Source: Ventosimonas gracilis (GTDB lineage Bacteria > Pseudomonadota > Gammaproteobacteria > Pseudomonadales > Pseudomonadaceae). Taken from it: a DNA stretch of 51,392 nucleotides. Positions 35,695 through 50,753 of the stretch are shown here, in pieces. Location: assembly GCF_001580025.1 (NCBI RefSeq), contig NZ_LSZO01000044.1, forward strand, positions 1 to 51,392, in the 5' to 3' direction. The notes beneath the pieces were generated by a model that saw nothing but the letters and a program-made list of their open reading frames with translations, made no database searches and was not told the origin of the DNA. A program made the translations under genes and the position numbers. Numbering within the stretch: position 1 is the stretch's first letter; each line of letters begins with the position of its first letter.

Positions 35695-35910
35695 TTAACG
35701 CCAGAAGGGTTTTTTCAGTTCGCGCTGGCGCTGGGCTTCGCTGATACCGGCATCGGCCAGCAGGCGGTCGTCCAAGCGGGCGAGTTCGCGGCGGGTATTG
35801 ATGCGGCGCTGCCAGAGCATAAAGTTGGAGAACAGGCGAACCGGTAAGTGGCCGTATTGAACCGAGGATTGCTCGGCGAAGTTCAGGTTGGAATCTAAGG
35901 TACGTTCCAT
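35695..35910 (-). CDS. DUF1127 small basic protein
   Basis: A 71-residue protein with the DUF1127 motif at its C-terminus: RRELARLDDRLLADAGISEAQRQRELKKPFWR. Small DUF1127 proteins in proteobacteria bind RNA or influence phosphate and central metabolism; the role here is unknown. Start ATG at 35910 has AAAGGAG 7 bp upstream, and longer in-frame starts lack such a site. Confidence 0.85.
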   Translation of the reverse strand: MERTLDSNLNFAEQSSVQYGHLPVRLFSNFMLWQRRINTRRELARLDDRLLADAGISEAQRQRELKKPFWR

Positions 35911-36218
35911 GGTAGTGCTCCTTTCCGCTTGTGGCGGGATGAAATAGATTTGACGGTGTACATGATGCGTTTCGCCGCGCTTTTTCACCAGTCACAGATG
36001 GGCACAAGTTGCGTGATTTCTGTAATGTTATCGCTCAACTGTACTGCTTGGCAGCGCGTTATCTGTGCTGCTTGCGGGCGTATTTGACCTGCATCCAGCC
36101 GCAGCCTTGAGCAGGCAAGCGGGTTTTCCTGGCAGTACAGTTTTGTTTTTGCCATATTTTATAAAACTGTTTTATTGCGCTTATTAGGGTCTATTCCCGT
36201 TTGAAACGGGAATAGACC
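35911..36218. other. intergenic region between DUF1127 gene and mqo, with a hairpin candidate
   Basis: No protein gene. It must hold the promoter of the leftward DUF1127 gene. AACTGTACTGC (36037-36047) and GCAGTACAGTT (36132-36142) are exact 11-bp inverted copies enclosing an inner GCTTGC/GCAAGC pair and are followed by a T-rich tract (36141-36150) on the plus strand. This is the shape of a structured RNA about 110 nt long with a terminator, but no good promoter is seen in front of it. Confidence 0.4.
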
Positions 36219-36220
36219 CT
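36186..36220. repeat. 35-bp perfect palindrome overlapping the mqo stop
   Basis: Arms AGGGTCTATTCCCGTTT (36186-36202) and AAACGGGAATAGACCCT (36204-36220) are exact inverse copies with a single-base centre. The mqo stop (TAG, complement 36219-36221) is inside it. The arm is a near copy of the terminal repeat of the 263-bp element. It may be the collapsed form of such an element and could work as an mqo terminator. Confidence 0.75.
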
Positions 36221-37700
36221 AGGCCTCAAGCCCCAATACTTCGTTGCTGCGCGCGGTCACTTTGCGCCAGACGGCGGCATCTTGTTGCAGCGCTGTTTCG
36301 CGCGCGGGGAAGATTTCATCGAGCTTCCCTTGCCAGCCATTGAGGCGTTCGGCAAAGCAGCGTTCGAGCAATTGCAGCATGATCGATACCGCCACCGAGG
36401 CGCCCGGGGATGCGCCGAGTAGCGCGGCTAAAGAGCCGTCCGCGGCACTGACCAGCTCCGTGCCGAACTGCAAAATACCGCCTTTGTGCGGGTCTTTTTT
36501 AATGATTTGCACGCGCTGCCCGGCGACTTCCAGCCGCCAATCATCAGCGTTTAGCGTTGGATAAAAGCGGCGCAGCACATTAAGGCGCTGTTCTTGTGAC
36601 TGCATGGATTGCTGGATGAGGTAACGGGTTAAATCCAGATTACTGCGCCCAACCGCGAGCATCGGCCACAGGTTGCCGGGGCGTATCGACAGCGGCAAGT
36701 CCAAACAGGAGCCGTGCTTTAAAAACTTGGTGCTAAAGCCCGCGTAAGGGCCAAACAACAAAGAGGTTTGCCCGTCGATAACGCGGGTATCGAGATGCGG
36801 CACCGACATCGGCGGCGCACCCACCGCGGCCATGCTGTAGACCTTGGCTTGGTGCTGCTGAACCACTTGTGGGTTGTCGCAGCGCAGCCACTGCCCGCTG
36901 ACCGGAAACCCGCCATAGCCATGACCTTCCGCGATGCCGGACAATTGCAGCAGCGGCAATGCGCCACCGCCGCCGCCCAAAAACACAAACCTTGCCTTAA
37001 CCTGCCGCTCGCTGCCGTTTTGTGTGTTGCGGATATTGACCTTCCAGCCATCCCCACTGCGCGCAAGGCCGGTCACTTTTTGCAGGCAGAGCAAGCGGGC
37101 GTTGTCTTGACCTTCCAGCCACTTAAGCAATTTGGCGGTCAATGCGCCGAAATTCACATCAGTGCCGCCGGCCATATAAGTCGCCGCGAGGCGCTCATTG
37201 CCTTCGCGGCCTTGCATCATCAGCGGCATCCACTCGCGCAAGCGGGCAAAATCTTCGCTATAGGCCATCGAAGTAAAGGCGTGTTGCCCGCGCAGTGCTT
37301 CAAAGCGCGTTTTTAAGAAAGCGACATGCCCATCACCCTGGACAAAACTCAAATGCGGGATGGGGTTGATAAAGTCCTTGGGCGAAGCCAACGCGCCGCT
37401 TTCGGCCAGCCAACGCCAAAGTTGTTTGGAGACCTCAAACTGGCTGTTAATCAGCACGGCTTTTTGAATATCCACGGAGCCATCGGCGGCTTGCGGAGTA
37501 TAGTTCAGCTCGCACAGACCGGCATGACCGGTACCGGCGTTGTTCCAGGGGTTGGAGCTTTCCACCGCGCCGCTGGCTTGCAGTTCAACGATTTCAAGTT
37601 TGATGGCAGGGTCAAGCGCTTTGAGCAGTACGCCCAAGGTCGCACTCATAATCCCCGCGCCAACTAACAGCGCATCAACGCTTTCGTTTGGCTGCGTCAT
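36219..37700 (-). CDS. mqo: malate:quinone oxidoreductase
   Basis: Mqo oxidises malate to oxaloacetate at the membrane with FAD and gives electrons to quinone, replacing or supplementing NAD-linked malate dehydrogenase. The 493-residue product starts with the dinucleotide-fold [23 protein letters not shown] and has [31 protein letters not shown] and the C-terminal [23 protein letters not shown], all typical. A GGGAG precedes the ATG by 8 bp. The final codon and stop fall in the palindrome at 36186-36220. Divergent from gltX. Confidence 0.96.
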   Translation of the reverse strand: MTQPNESVDALLVGAGIMSATLGVLLKALDPAIKLEIVELQASGAVESSNPWNNAGTGHAGLCELNYTPQAADGSVDIQKAVLINSQFEVSKQLWRWLAESGALASPKDFINPIPHLSFVQGDGHVAFLKTRFEALRGQHAFTSMAYSEDFARLREWMPLMMQGREGNERLAATYMAGGTDVNFGALTAKLLKWLEGQDNARLLCLQKVTGLARSGDGWKVNIRNTQNGSERQVKARFVFLGGGGGALPLLQLSGIAEGHGYGGFPVSGQWLRCDNPQVVQQHQAKVYSMAAVGAPPMSVPHLDTRVIDGQTSLLFGPYAGFSTKFLKHGSCLDLPLSIRPGNLWPMLAVGRSNLDLTRYLIQQSMQSQEQRLNVLRRFYPTLNADDWRLEVAGQRVQIIKKDPHKGGILQFGTELVSAADGSLAALLGASPGASVAVSIMLQLLERCFAERLNGWQGKLDEIFPARETALQQDAAVWRKVTARSNEVLGLEA

Positions 37701-37909
37701 CGCGCCACTCCCATGCCAAGGAGAACATCTGCAAGGCTACTGACTCTGTTCAGGTTATCCATGTTTTACCGCACTCTTGTGAAGTTGCCGCCGGTTAATC
37801 TGTGCGCTTGTGGCCGCACAAATTTTCAAAAATGGGCGCGATTATAACGATGAACTAAGCGAGACTGACGACTTTTTGCGGCGCAAAATCCGCTGTTGGC
37901 TCAATCACC

Positions 37910-37918
37910 TGCTAAAAT
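37910..37918 (+). promoter_or_regulatory. extended -10 of gltX
   Basis: TGCTAAAAT (37910-37918) is an extended -10 element about 35 bp before the gltX ATG. No good -35 hexamer is seen at the usual distance, which is common for extended -10 promoters. Confidence 0.45.
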
Positions 37919-37952
37919 CGCGCATCCGCTTTAGCCGCTAGAGAAACCTTCC

Positions 37953-44899
<6,947 letters not shown>

Positions 44900-44969
44900 T
44901 CAAACCGATGTATTGTGCTTATCACTGACACGCCCTCGGCCTGGGAATGGCGAAACTGTTGATTTGATC

Positions 44970-44986
44970 TACAATATGTGTACACA
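44970..44986 (+). promoter_or_regulatory. -10 and palindromic operator of the PHD/UPF0175-PIN module
   Basis: A TACAAT -10 (44970-44975) is followed directly by TGTGTACACA (44977-44986), a perfect 10-bp palindrome that extends with two mismatches over 44973-44990. The placement suits a toxin-antitoxin autorepressor. The start codon at 45003 follows an AAGGGGG. Confidence 0.55.
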
Positions 44987-45002
44987 AATTAAGGGGGCTG
45001 CC

Positions 45003-45347
45003 GTGCAAACCTTCAGCATCCGCGAACTGCGCGAACGCTCGGGCGACCTCAGCCGCGCCGCCGAGCAAGGCGAGTTGTCGCTCGTCACCCGGCACGGCCA
45101 GCCGCTGTTTGTCAGTGTTCCCTTCACCGAAGACCTGCTGCGCGCCGGGGTGCATGTAGCAATGGCAGCCCGGCTGTTCCAAAGCGGCGACCTGCCGCCG
45201 GGTCGCGCCGCCAAGCTCGCGGGCATGAAACTGGCCGACTTTTTGGCCTACGTCAGCGCACAGGGCATCGCCGTCGTGGACTACGACCCCGCCGAGTTGG
45301 ATGACGAGCTGGCCGCATTCGATGCCGCCGCTCAGCGGCCGGGCTGA
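45003..45347 (+). CDS. antitoxin: PHD-like head fused to UPF0175
   Basis: A 114-residue antitoxin with GTG start behind AAGGGGG. Residues 1-45 (VQTFSIRELRERSGDLSRAAEQGELSLVTRHGQPLFV) look like a PHD/YefM DNA-binding domain. Residues about 60-110 (LFQSGDLPPGRAAKLAGMKLADFLAYVSAQGIAVVDYDPAELDDEL) are UPF0175, whose usual partner is a PIN toxin of the DUF3368 type, as here. Most UPF0175 proteins act without this extra head. Confidence 0.8.
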   Translation: MQTFSIRELRERSGDLSRAAEQGELSLVTRHGQPLFVSVPFTEDLLRAGVHVAMAARLFQSGDLPPGRAAKLAGMKLADFLAYVSAQGIAVVDYDPAELDDELAAFDAAAQRPG

Positions 45348-45350
45348 CCC

Positions 45351-45842
45351 GTGCGCCTCATCGTCGTGGCTGATTCCGGCCCGCTGATCGCGCTGGCGGG
45401 CTGCAACTGCTTGACGCTGCTCACCGAGCTGTTCAACGCACTCCACTTGCCGCACGCCGTACTGGCCGAAACCACCACCGACCCCGAACGTCCCGGTGCC
45501 CGCGCTATTGCCAGCTTTGTGCAGCAGCACGCACAGGTTTATGCCGACCGGCACGACGCCATCTACACGCGGCTCATCACCGGCCTGGATGAAGGCGAAT
45601 CCCAAGCCATCAGCCTCGCCCACGCCTTGCAATGCGGCGTGTTGATAGATGAACGCCGGGGTCGCGCTGCGGCGCGCAGCCTGAACCTGCCGCTGTTCGG
45701 GGTGCTGGGCGTGCTGGTGCAAGCGCGCAGACTGGAGCGCATCGAAGCGCTGGCTCCGCTGTTGCAACAAATGCGGGCCAACGGCTACCGCATTGCCCCG
45801 GCGCTGATCGCCGCTGCGCTGAAGGCGGTGGGAGAGGCTTGA
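45351..45842 (+). CDS. PIN-domain toxin (DUF3368-like)
   Basis: A 163-residue PIN ribonuclease, 3 bp after its antitoxin. Acidic metal-binding residues are Asp8 (VVADSGPLIAL), Glu40 (VLAETTTD), Glu83 (DEGESQAISLA) and Asp100 (VLIDERRGR), matching the DUF3368 pattern including the LDEGES and DERRGR motifs. Start is GTG at 45351. Expected to cleave tRNA or other RNA when free of antitoxin. GC content is higher than that of the nearby hicAB leader. Confidence 0.82.
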   Translation: MRLIVVADSGPLIALAGCNCLTLLTELFNALHLPHAVLAETTTDPERPGARAIASFVQQHAQVYADRHDAIYTRLITGLDEGESQAISLAHALQCGVLIDERRGRAAARSLNLPLFGVLGVLVQARRLERIEALAPLLQQMRANGYRIAPALIAAALKAVGEA

Positions 45843-46056
45843 TTTATTGCTTATGCCTTCCCCGCTTTACTGTCAAGTCAGACCCAGCCTCATTTTCAAC
45901 TTTTATGCACAAAAATCAGCGCGGGGGTTATTTTCGCCTCTCATGCCTTGTTTTCGGTGGAGTTAGGCGAAGTTTATTAGAGAATTAAACAAAATTGATG
46001 CATTGTTATCTTTTTTGTTGTATTATGCGCCTTGATCCAGTGAATAGAGACAAGCC
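45843..46056. other. AT-rich gap before hicAB
   Basis: Includes TCAAGTCAGACCCAGCCTCA (45872-45891), which reads like the edge of a dispersed repeat, and an AT-rich stretch with TATTAT (46021-46026) as possible -10 of hicA. No gene seen. Confidence 0.35.
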
Positions 46057-46239
46057 ATGAAGTGCAGCGAATTCAGGCGGTGGTTGCTAAGCCAAGGCGT
46101 GACTTTCCAAAAAGGCAGAGGCAGCCACTTCAAATTGACTGCACCGAATGGCAATAGAAGCGTCTTTGCAGACCACGGCAGCGCGGAACTGCCAGAGCCC
46201 GCACGAAAGGCCATTATTAAGCAGCTTGGCTTGAATTGA
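46057..46239 (+). CDS. hicA: HicA mRNA interferase toxin
   Basis: A 60-residue toxin with a double-stranded RNA-binding fold. The catalytic His is His24 in RGSHFKLTAPNG. FRRWLLSQGVTFQKGRGSHFKL and the LPEPARKAIIKQLGL C-terminus are typical. It cleaves mRNA when free. The hicB antitoxin follows 10 bp later. Confidence 0.93.
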   Translation: MKCSEFRRWLLSQGVTFQKGRGSHFKLTAPNGNRSVFADHGSAELPEPARKAIIKQLGLN

Positions 46240-46249
46240 GAGGAACGCC

Positions 46250-46672
46250 ATGTACCACTACGCGCTACGATTTGAGCAGACAGAGGCGGGGATTGCCGTG
46301 TTCTGCCGCGACCTGCCGGAACTGACCAGCTACGGCAAGGATATTGAGCACGCCCTGCAAGAGGCGGTGGACGCGATAGAAACCACGCTATCAATCTACG
46401 TAGACCAGCGCCGCGTCATTCCACAAGCCAGCGCTGCCAGAGCAGGCGAGCAAGCGATTTATCTACCGGTAGCGACCGTTGCCAAGATTGAGCTATGGAA
46501 TGCCATGCAAGAACAAGGCATGCGCAAAGCGGACTTATGCCGATTGCTGGGGATTAGTCCGCCACAAGGCGACCGCTTGGTTGACTTTCTGCACCCGTCG
46601 AAAATCAGTACGTTAGAGCAAGCGCTTGGCAAATTGGGCAGGCGCTTAATGGTCTATGCCGAGGCCGCTTAA
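46250..46672 (+). CDS. hicB: HicB antitoxin
   Basis: A 140-residue antitoxin: an RNase-H-like N-terminal half (YALRFEQTEAGIAVFCRDLPELTSYGKDIEHALQEAVDAIETTLSIYVDQRRVIP) that binds HicA, and a C-terminal helix-turn-helix (MRKADLCRLLGISPPQGDRLVDFLHPSKISTLEQAL) that binds the operator. The GAGAGG before the ATG overlaps the hicA end. Confidence 0.92.
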   Translation: MYHYALRFEQTEAGIAVFCRDLPELTSYGKDIEHALQEAVDAIETTLSIYVDQRRVIPQASAARAGEQAIYLPVATVAKIELWNAMQEQGMRKADLCRLLGISPPQGDRLVDFLHPSKISTLEQALGKLGRRLMVYAEAA

Positions 46673-46783
46673 CCGCGCGACGTCCCCGTCCCGAGTAGTG
46701 GGCGGGTTAGATCCGCTGCTGATGGCCAGCCGCCAGGCGCTCGTTTCTGTGTGTAGCTGCCGCAATTGCGCCAATACATTGCA

Positions 46784-48121
46784 CTAATCCCCAATCCCCA
46801 ACTTTTTTAGCCGATGACGCAGCGAGCGGAAGGTGATGCCTAAGCGTTTGGCGGCGGCGGTGCGGTTCCAGCGGGTTTCTTCAAGGGCTTTTATCAGCAG
46901 GTTGCGTTCAGTTTCTTCCAGATAGTCGTCAAGGTTGTCGATTGGCTTGTTGCTGTCACTGGTTTCACGGATTGCTGCGGGCGTTTCGGCCAGTTGCAGG
47001 TCGTGCGGCTCAATTTGCCTGCCTTCACAGAGGGTGCTGGCGCGTTCAAGCAGGTTTTCCAGCTCGCGCACGTTGCCGGGGAAGCGGTAGCTTTGCAGTT
47101 TGGCGAGCGCCTCGGTGCTGAGCGTGATGCTTTGCCCGCTGGCTTCGGCGAGGCGCGCAAGGATGGCTGAAGCCAGCAATGGGATGTCTTCACGCCTCTC
47201 GCGCAGTGGCGGTACGCGCAGTTCGATCACGTTAAGGCGATAGTAGAGGTCTTGGCGAAAGCGCCCAGCGGCCACTTCGCCGGCCAAGTCTTTGTGCGTT
47301 GCGCTTAGCAAGCGGACATCGACTTTTTCTTCCTGCTGGTCGCCGACCGCGCGCACGGCTTTTTCCTGTATGGCGCGCAGCAGTTTCACTTGCATGGCAA
47401 GCGGCAGGTCGGCGACTTCGTCCAAAAACAAAGTGCCGCCCTGCGCCGCTTGAAACAGCCCTTGTTTGTCGCAGGTGGCACCAGTGAAGCTGCCTTTTTT
47501 GTGGCCGAAAAATTCGCTTTCCATCAGTTCTGAGGGAATGGCGCCGCAGTTAACTGGCACAAAGGGTTTGTCGCGGCGCGTGCCGCCAGCGTGAATTTGC
47601 CTTGCGACCACTTCCTTGCCGCTACCGGATTCGCCGCTGATATAGACCGGCGCTTGGCTTCGGCTGAGTTTTTCGATTTGTTTGGCAAGCTCCTGCATGG
47701 GTTTGGATTGGCCGAGCAGTGCGCCGCTTTCAGCTTTTGCCGGAGCCGCCTCAGCAAGGCGCAGCGCGTTATGGATCAGTTCGCGCAGGCGGGCAAGGTC
47801 TACCGGCTTGGTTAAAAAATCAAAAGCACCGGCTTTAAGTGCATCAATGGCAAGGTCTACGCTGCCGTAGGCGGTCAGCATGGCGACCGGCGTTTGCGGG
47901 TGGTGGCAAACGATGTGTTTAACTAAATCCAGCCCGCTGCCGTCGGGCAGGCGCATGTCGGTGATGCATAAATCAAAGCGTTCGCGCTCCAAAAGCTTTT
48001 GCGCTTGATTTAAATTTTCGGCGCTTTTGCTGGCAAGTTTCATGCGTTTTAGCGTGATTTGCAGCAGCTCACGGATATCTTGCTCATCGTCAACAATCAG
48101 TACGTTTTGTGCTTCATTCAT
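46784..48121 (-). CDS. pilR: sigma-54 response regulator PilR
   Basis: PilR activates type IV pilin genes with sigma-54. The 445-residue protein has a receiver domain (Asp11, Asp12, phospho-acceptor Asp55 in CITDMRLPD), an AAA+ domain with GESGSGKE (Walker A), the GSFTGA loop that touches sigma-54 and GGTLFLDEVADLP (Walker B), and a Fis-type HTH at the end (NRTAAAKRLGITFRSLRHRLKKLGI). The ATG at 48121 has only a weak ribosome site. In relatives pilS and pilR are adjacent; here debris of about 180 bp separates them. Confidence 0.94.
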   Translation of the reverse strand: MNEAQNVLIVDDEQDIRELLQITLKRMKLASKSAENLNQAQKLLERERFDLCITDMRLPDGSGLDLVKHIVCHHPQTPVAMLTAYGSVDLAIDALKAGAFDFLTKPVDLARLRELIHNALRLAEAAPAKAESGALLGQSKPMQELAKQIEKLSRSQAPVYISGESGSGKEVVARQIHAGGTRRDKPFVPVNCGAIPSELMESEFFGHKKGSFTGATCDKQGLFQAAQGGTLFLDEVADLPLAMQVKLLRAIQEKAVRAVGDQQEEKVDVRLLSATHKDLAGEVAAGRFRQDLYYRLNVIELRVPPLRERREDIPLLASAILARLAEASGQSITLSTEALAKLQSYRFPGNVRELENLLERASTLCEGRQIEPHDLQLAETPAAIRETSDSNKPIDNLDDYLEETERNLLIKALEETRWNRTAAAKRLGITFRSLRHRLKKLGIGD

Positions 48122-48146
48122 GGTTTTTACCAATTAGCGCGACAAG

Positions 48147-48159
48147 CCACGCCCTGAAG
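48147..48159. repeat. IS hairpin arm, identical to 26744-26756
   Basis: CCACGCCCTGAAG is the same 13-base arm that flanks MITE copy 1. It belongs either to the terminal hairpin of an IS605/TnpB element or to an extended MITE end. Confidence 0.65.
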
Positions 48160-48287
48160 AGGGTGTCGCAAAAGGGCAGAGATCTTATTTTATTCTGAAT
48201 TTAAATTTTTAACCACATGATTTTATTGATATAAATAAAACCAATCCGCAGCAGAAATCCGATAACGGAGCCTTTTGCGACAGCCTC
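48159..48287. mobile_element. MITE copy 2 (129 bp) between pilS and pilR
   Basis: The same ends (GAGGGTGTCGCAAAAGGG, CCTTTTGCGACAGCCTC) and AT-rich interior as copy 1 at 26756-26886, in the same orientation, with small indels. The right flank runs straight into a TnpB-element right end (48289-48309). It separates pilS from pilR and could affect their coupled expression. Confidence 0.8.
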
Positions 48288-48288
48288 T

Positions 48289-48309
48289 TTAGCAAGGGGA
48301 GGATGTCAA
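48289..48309. repeat. TnpB-element end remnant, supplies the pilS stop
   Basis: 21 bases identical, in reverse complement, to the end of the IS605-like element at 25251-25271 (TTGACATCC... on the minus strand). No tnpB or tnpA is present here, so this is a solo end. The TGA (complement of 48306-48308) that closes pilS lies within it. Confidence 0.8.
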
Positions 48310-49892
48310 GTCTTGATATAAGCGAAAGCAATACGCATGCAACTGCCACCCTCCGGACGCGGTAGATAGTTAAGGCGGGCGCGGTTCAGCTCGCACAGCT
48401 CGCGGGAAACATAAAGGCCAAGGCCGGTACCTTGGCTTTCGCTGCTGTTAAAGGGTTCAAACAGGTGCGCGGCGATCGTTTCTGGCACGCCTTCGCCATC
48501 GTCCAGTATATCCAGCACCGGCTGCTGGCTGTCTTCACGTCGGTACAACTTAAGCCAGACTTGCCCCTTGCCGTTATTTTTGCGGGCGCTGTAGCGCAGG
48601 CCGTTTTGCAGCAGATTGGTCAATACCTGCCTAAGCTGGGACGCTTCCATCTGTGTGTGCAGCTTATCTTGGCAGCGCTTAAGGTGCAGGCGCTGCTCTG
48701 GCGGCAGATGGCTTTGGTATTCAAGGACAAACTGCGAAAGCCAGGCGCCAAGCTCAATCAAGCTTGCCTCGCCCTGAAGCGTTCGCGGGCGCGACAGTTG
48801 CAGGACATTTTCGACTATCTGATTAAGCCGTCCTGCTTGTTGGTCAATAATGCGCACAAAGTGCGCGTCTTCATTTTGCAGGCAGTCGCTTTCTTGCAGC
48901 AGTTGCGCCGCATGGCTAATGGCCGCCAGGGGATTTCTGATCTCATGAGCAATGGCAGCCGACAGTCTGCCAAGCGCCACCAGTTTGATTTGCTGCGCCT
49001 GTTGCAGGGTTTTAGCGAGGTCTTCGAGGAAAACCAAACGGTGCTGCTTGCCGCCGTATTCAATCGACATAAACCCCAGTTGCAACAACGGGCCGTCTTG
49101 CTGAAGTTTTATGCTCGGTGGACGCAGGCTGGGATTGGCTTGCCATTGCTTAAAACAATCAACCAGCTCAGCGCTTAAATGATCAATAGAGCGCCCAACC
49201 AGTTCCGGCGAAGCAAACAGCCGCTGGCTTTCCGCATTGGCAAGCAAGATGTTGCACTGCTCGTCAAACAGCAAAATGCCGGTGTGCATACGTTGCAAAA
49301 TGTGCGCATTGAGCGCTTCAAGACGGGCGACCGACTTGGCATGTTGTACGGCAAGGCGCTCACTTAAGCTCGATCTTTTGCTGAGCCACTGCGCCAGCAG
49401 CGCAGCCGCAAAGCATAATCCTCCCAGACTGCCCGCTTGCAGCCATCCAGAAACTGCGGCATCGGTCTGCAGATAGAGGTAAACATTGGGCAGCAACAGC
49501 CCCAGCGCGGCAATGGCGGCGATAAACAGGCCAATACGCCCGTGCAGCAGGATATTGGCCACCCCGACCGATACCACCAAAAAATTGCCAATACCACTGG
49601 CGACGCCCCCTGCGGTGTAATTGAGCAAACTGAGCAAAAGCACATCGGAAAGTGCCAGTACCAATACCGACAGCATGTGTTTTGGCCGTGGCAGGCCGAT
49701 GGCCAGCAACACATTAACCAGTAAATACAGCCAACTGCTCGCCACAAAGGCAAGATTGGGCGACGTTCCCCACAGCACATGCTGCCAACCGCCGATGACG
49801 ATCAACTGCAAAAGCAGGCTGATAATCACGCGGTAGCAGTGATAAATACGCAGCAGCAAGCGATTGGGTTGCGCAGACAACTGCGCTTCCAT
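48306..49892 (-). CDS. pilS: sensor histidine kinase PilS
   Basis: PilS is the membrane kinase that phosphorylates PilR and senses pilin level in Pseudomonas. It has about six N-terminal transmembrane helices (residues about 10-175), a PAS-like region (LQRMHTGILLFDEQCNILLANAESQRLF), the H-box AIAHEIRNPLAAISHAAQLLQ, and ATPase motifs NLLQNGLRYSA, DILDDGEGVP and GTGLGLYVSRELCELN. Start uncertain: ATG at 49892 (528 residues) is used; an in-frame TTG at 49970 would add 26 residues. The last codons and the stop fall in IS debris. Confidence 0.92.
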   Translation of the reverse strand: MEAQLSAQPNRLLLRIYHCYRVIISLLLQLIVIGGWQHVLWGTSPNLAFVASSWLYLLVNVLLAIGLPRPKHMLSVLVLALSDVLLLSLLNYTAGGVASGIGNFLVVSVGVANILLHGRIGLFIAAIAALGLLLPNVYLYLQTDAAVSGWLQAGSLGGLCFAAALLAQWLSKRSSLSERLAVQHAKSVARLEALNAHILQRMHTGILLFDEQCNILLANAESQRLFASPELVGRSIDHLSAELVDCFKQWQANPSLRPPSIKLQQDGPLLQLGFMSIEYGGKQHRLVFLEDLAKTLQQAQQIKLVALGRLSAAIAHEIRNPLAAISHAAQLLQESDCLQNEDAHFVRIIDQQAGRLNQIVENVLQLSRPRTLQGEASLIELGAWLSQFVLEYQSHLPPEQRLHLKRCQDKLHTQMEASQLRQVLTNLLQNGLRYSARKNNGKGQVWLKLYRREDSQQPVLDILDDGEGVPETIAAHLFEPFNSSESQGTGLGLYVSRELCELNRARLNYLPRPEGGSCMRIAFAYIKT

Positions 49893-50106
49893 GTTGTCTG
49901 TATTTAAGTTATTTAAGCTTGGCAATTGACCGCTTCCTGTTGGCTGATGGCTTGCGAGCGGTGCTGACAATAAAGGTCAGCTTTTTTCCTTTTATGTCCA
50001 ACAATGCCAGCAAACCCATCTAAAAATCTCTCTGAAAGCGGCCGTAGTGCGTGATTATATCAATACACTCAGTGCCTTACAAAAAGTTGGAGAGAGTTGG
50101 AAAAAC

Positions 50107-50123
50107 TTGGCATGCTCCGTGCT
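50107..50123 (+). promoter_or_regulatory. sigma-54 promoter of pilA
   Basis: TTGGCATGCTCCGTGCT has GG and GC exactly 12 bases apart, as in the -24/-12 consensus TGGCACN5TTGC. The predicted start is near 50134, about 80 bp before the first pilin ATG. The sigma-54 activator PilR is encoded next door, which supports the call. Confidence 0.8.
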
Positions 50124-50215
50124 ATCTCTATTTTGGCAAGTAACTCAAACTTCAACATCCTCTCTGGCTGAAGCTTAAGTTATTCACTTCGCATACACTA
50201 AACGGGAGTTTTACC

Positions 50216-50668
50216 ATGCAAGCACAAAAAGGATTCACCCTGATTGAGCTGATGATTGTGGTGGCCATTATTGGTATTCTGGCAGCCATTGCCATTCCGC
50301 AATATCAGAACTATATTGCGCGCACACAAGTTTCCAGAGTGATGGGTGAGACAGGCTCTTTAAAGACCATCTTGGAAGTTTGTCTTATGGAAGGGCGTAC
50401 CTCGGTTGACTGGGTATCTGTACCATCGGCCGATGATAAATGTGCATTGGGCGCAATTGACTCAAACCTAATGGTTGGCGGTCATCCAGATGTTACTCCG
50501 GATCCGATCGGGAATAACGGCGTAGCTCAAATTAAGGCTACATTTACTGGAGCCAGTGCAAAAATCAATGGCGGAACGCTACAATGGGATCGTGATACCA
50601 ATGGTGGTTGGAAATGCACCAGTTCTACAGAAGTTCAGGAGTTTGCGCCAACCTCTTGCCGATCCTAA
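50216..50668 (+). CDS. pilA: type IVa major pilin 1
   Basis: A 150-residue prepilin: short basic leader MQAQKG cleaved by PilD before Phe+1, then [27 protein letters not shown] with Glu5, needed for assembly, in the hydrophobic stem helix. The globular part has four cysteines, two in EVCLMEG and DDKCALG and two near the C-terminus (WKCTS, TSCRS), likely to form two disulphides. AACGGGAG precedes the ATG and a sigma-54 promoter lies upstream. The second pilin follows after a short terminator. Confidence 0.95.
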   Translation: MQAQKGFTLIELMIVVAIIGILAAIAIPQYQNYIARTQVSRVMGETGSLKTILEVCLMEGRTSVDWVSVPSADDKCALGAIDSNLMVGGHPDVTPDPIGNNGVAQIKATFTGASAKINGGTLQWDRDTNGGWKCTSSTEVQEFAPTSCRS

Positions 50669-50702
50669 TCTTGCAGAGCGGAAAAGCAAAGTAAGTTAAA
50701 AC

Positions 50703-50737
50703 GCCGCCTCGCAGCAGTAATGCGTGGCGGCTTGTTT
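50703..50737 (+). terminator. hairpin between the two pilins
   Basis: GCCGCC-t-CGCA (50703-50713) pairs with TGCG-t-GGCGGC (50721-50731) and is followed by TTGTTT. It can act as a partial terminator, lowering expression of the second pilin compared with the first. The ribosome site of the second pilin (GAAGGG) lies just after it. Confidence 0.7.
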
Positions 50738-50753
50738 AAAGAAGGGATTTGCC

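Noticed and set aside
36037-36150. 4.5S, 6S or RsmY-type RNA
   Set aside because: No conserved SRP core, no large closed stem of the right length, and no repeated GGA loops.
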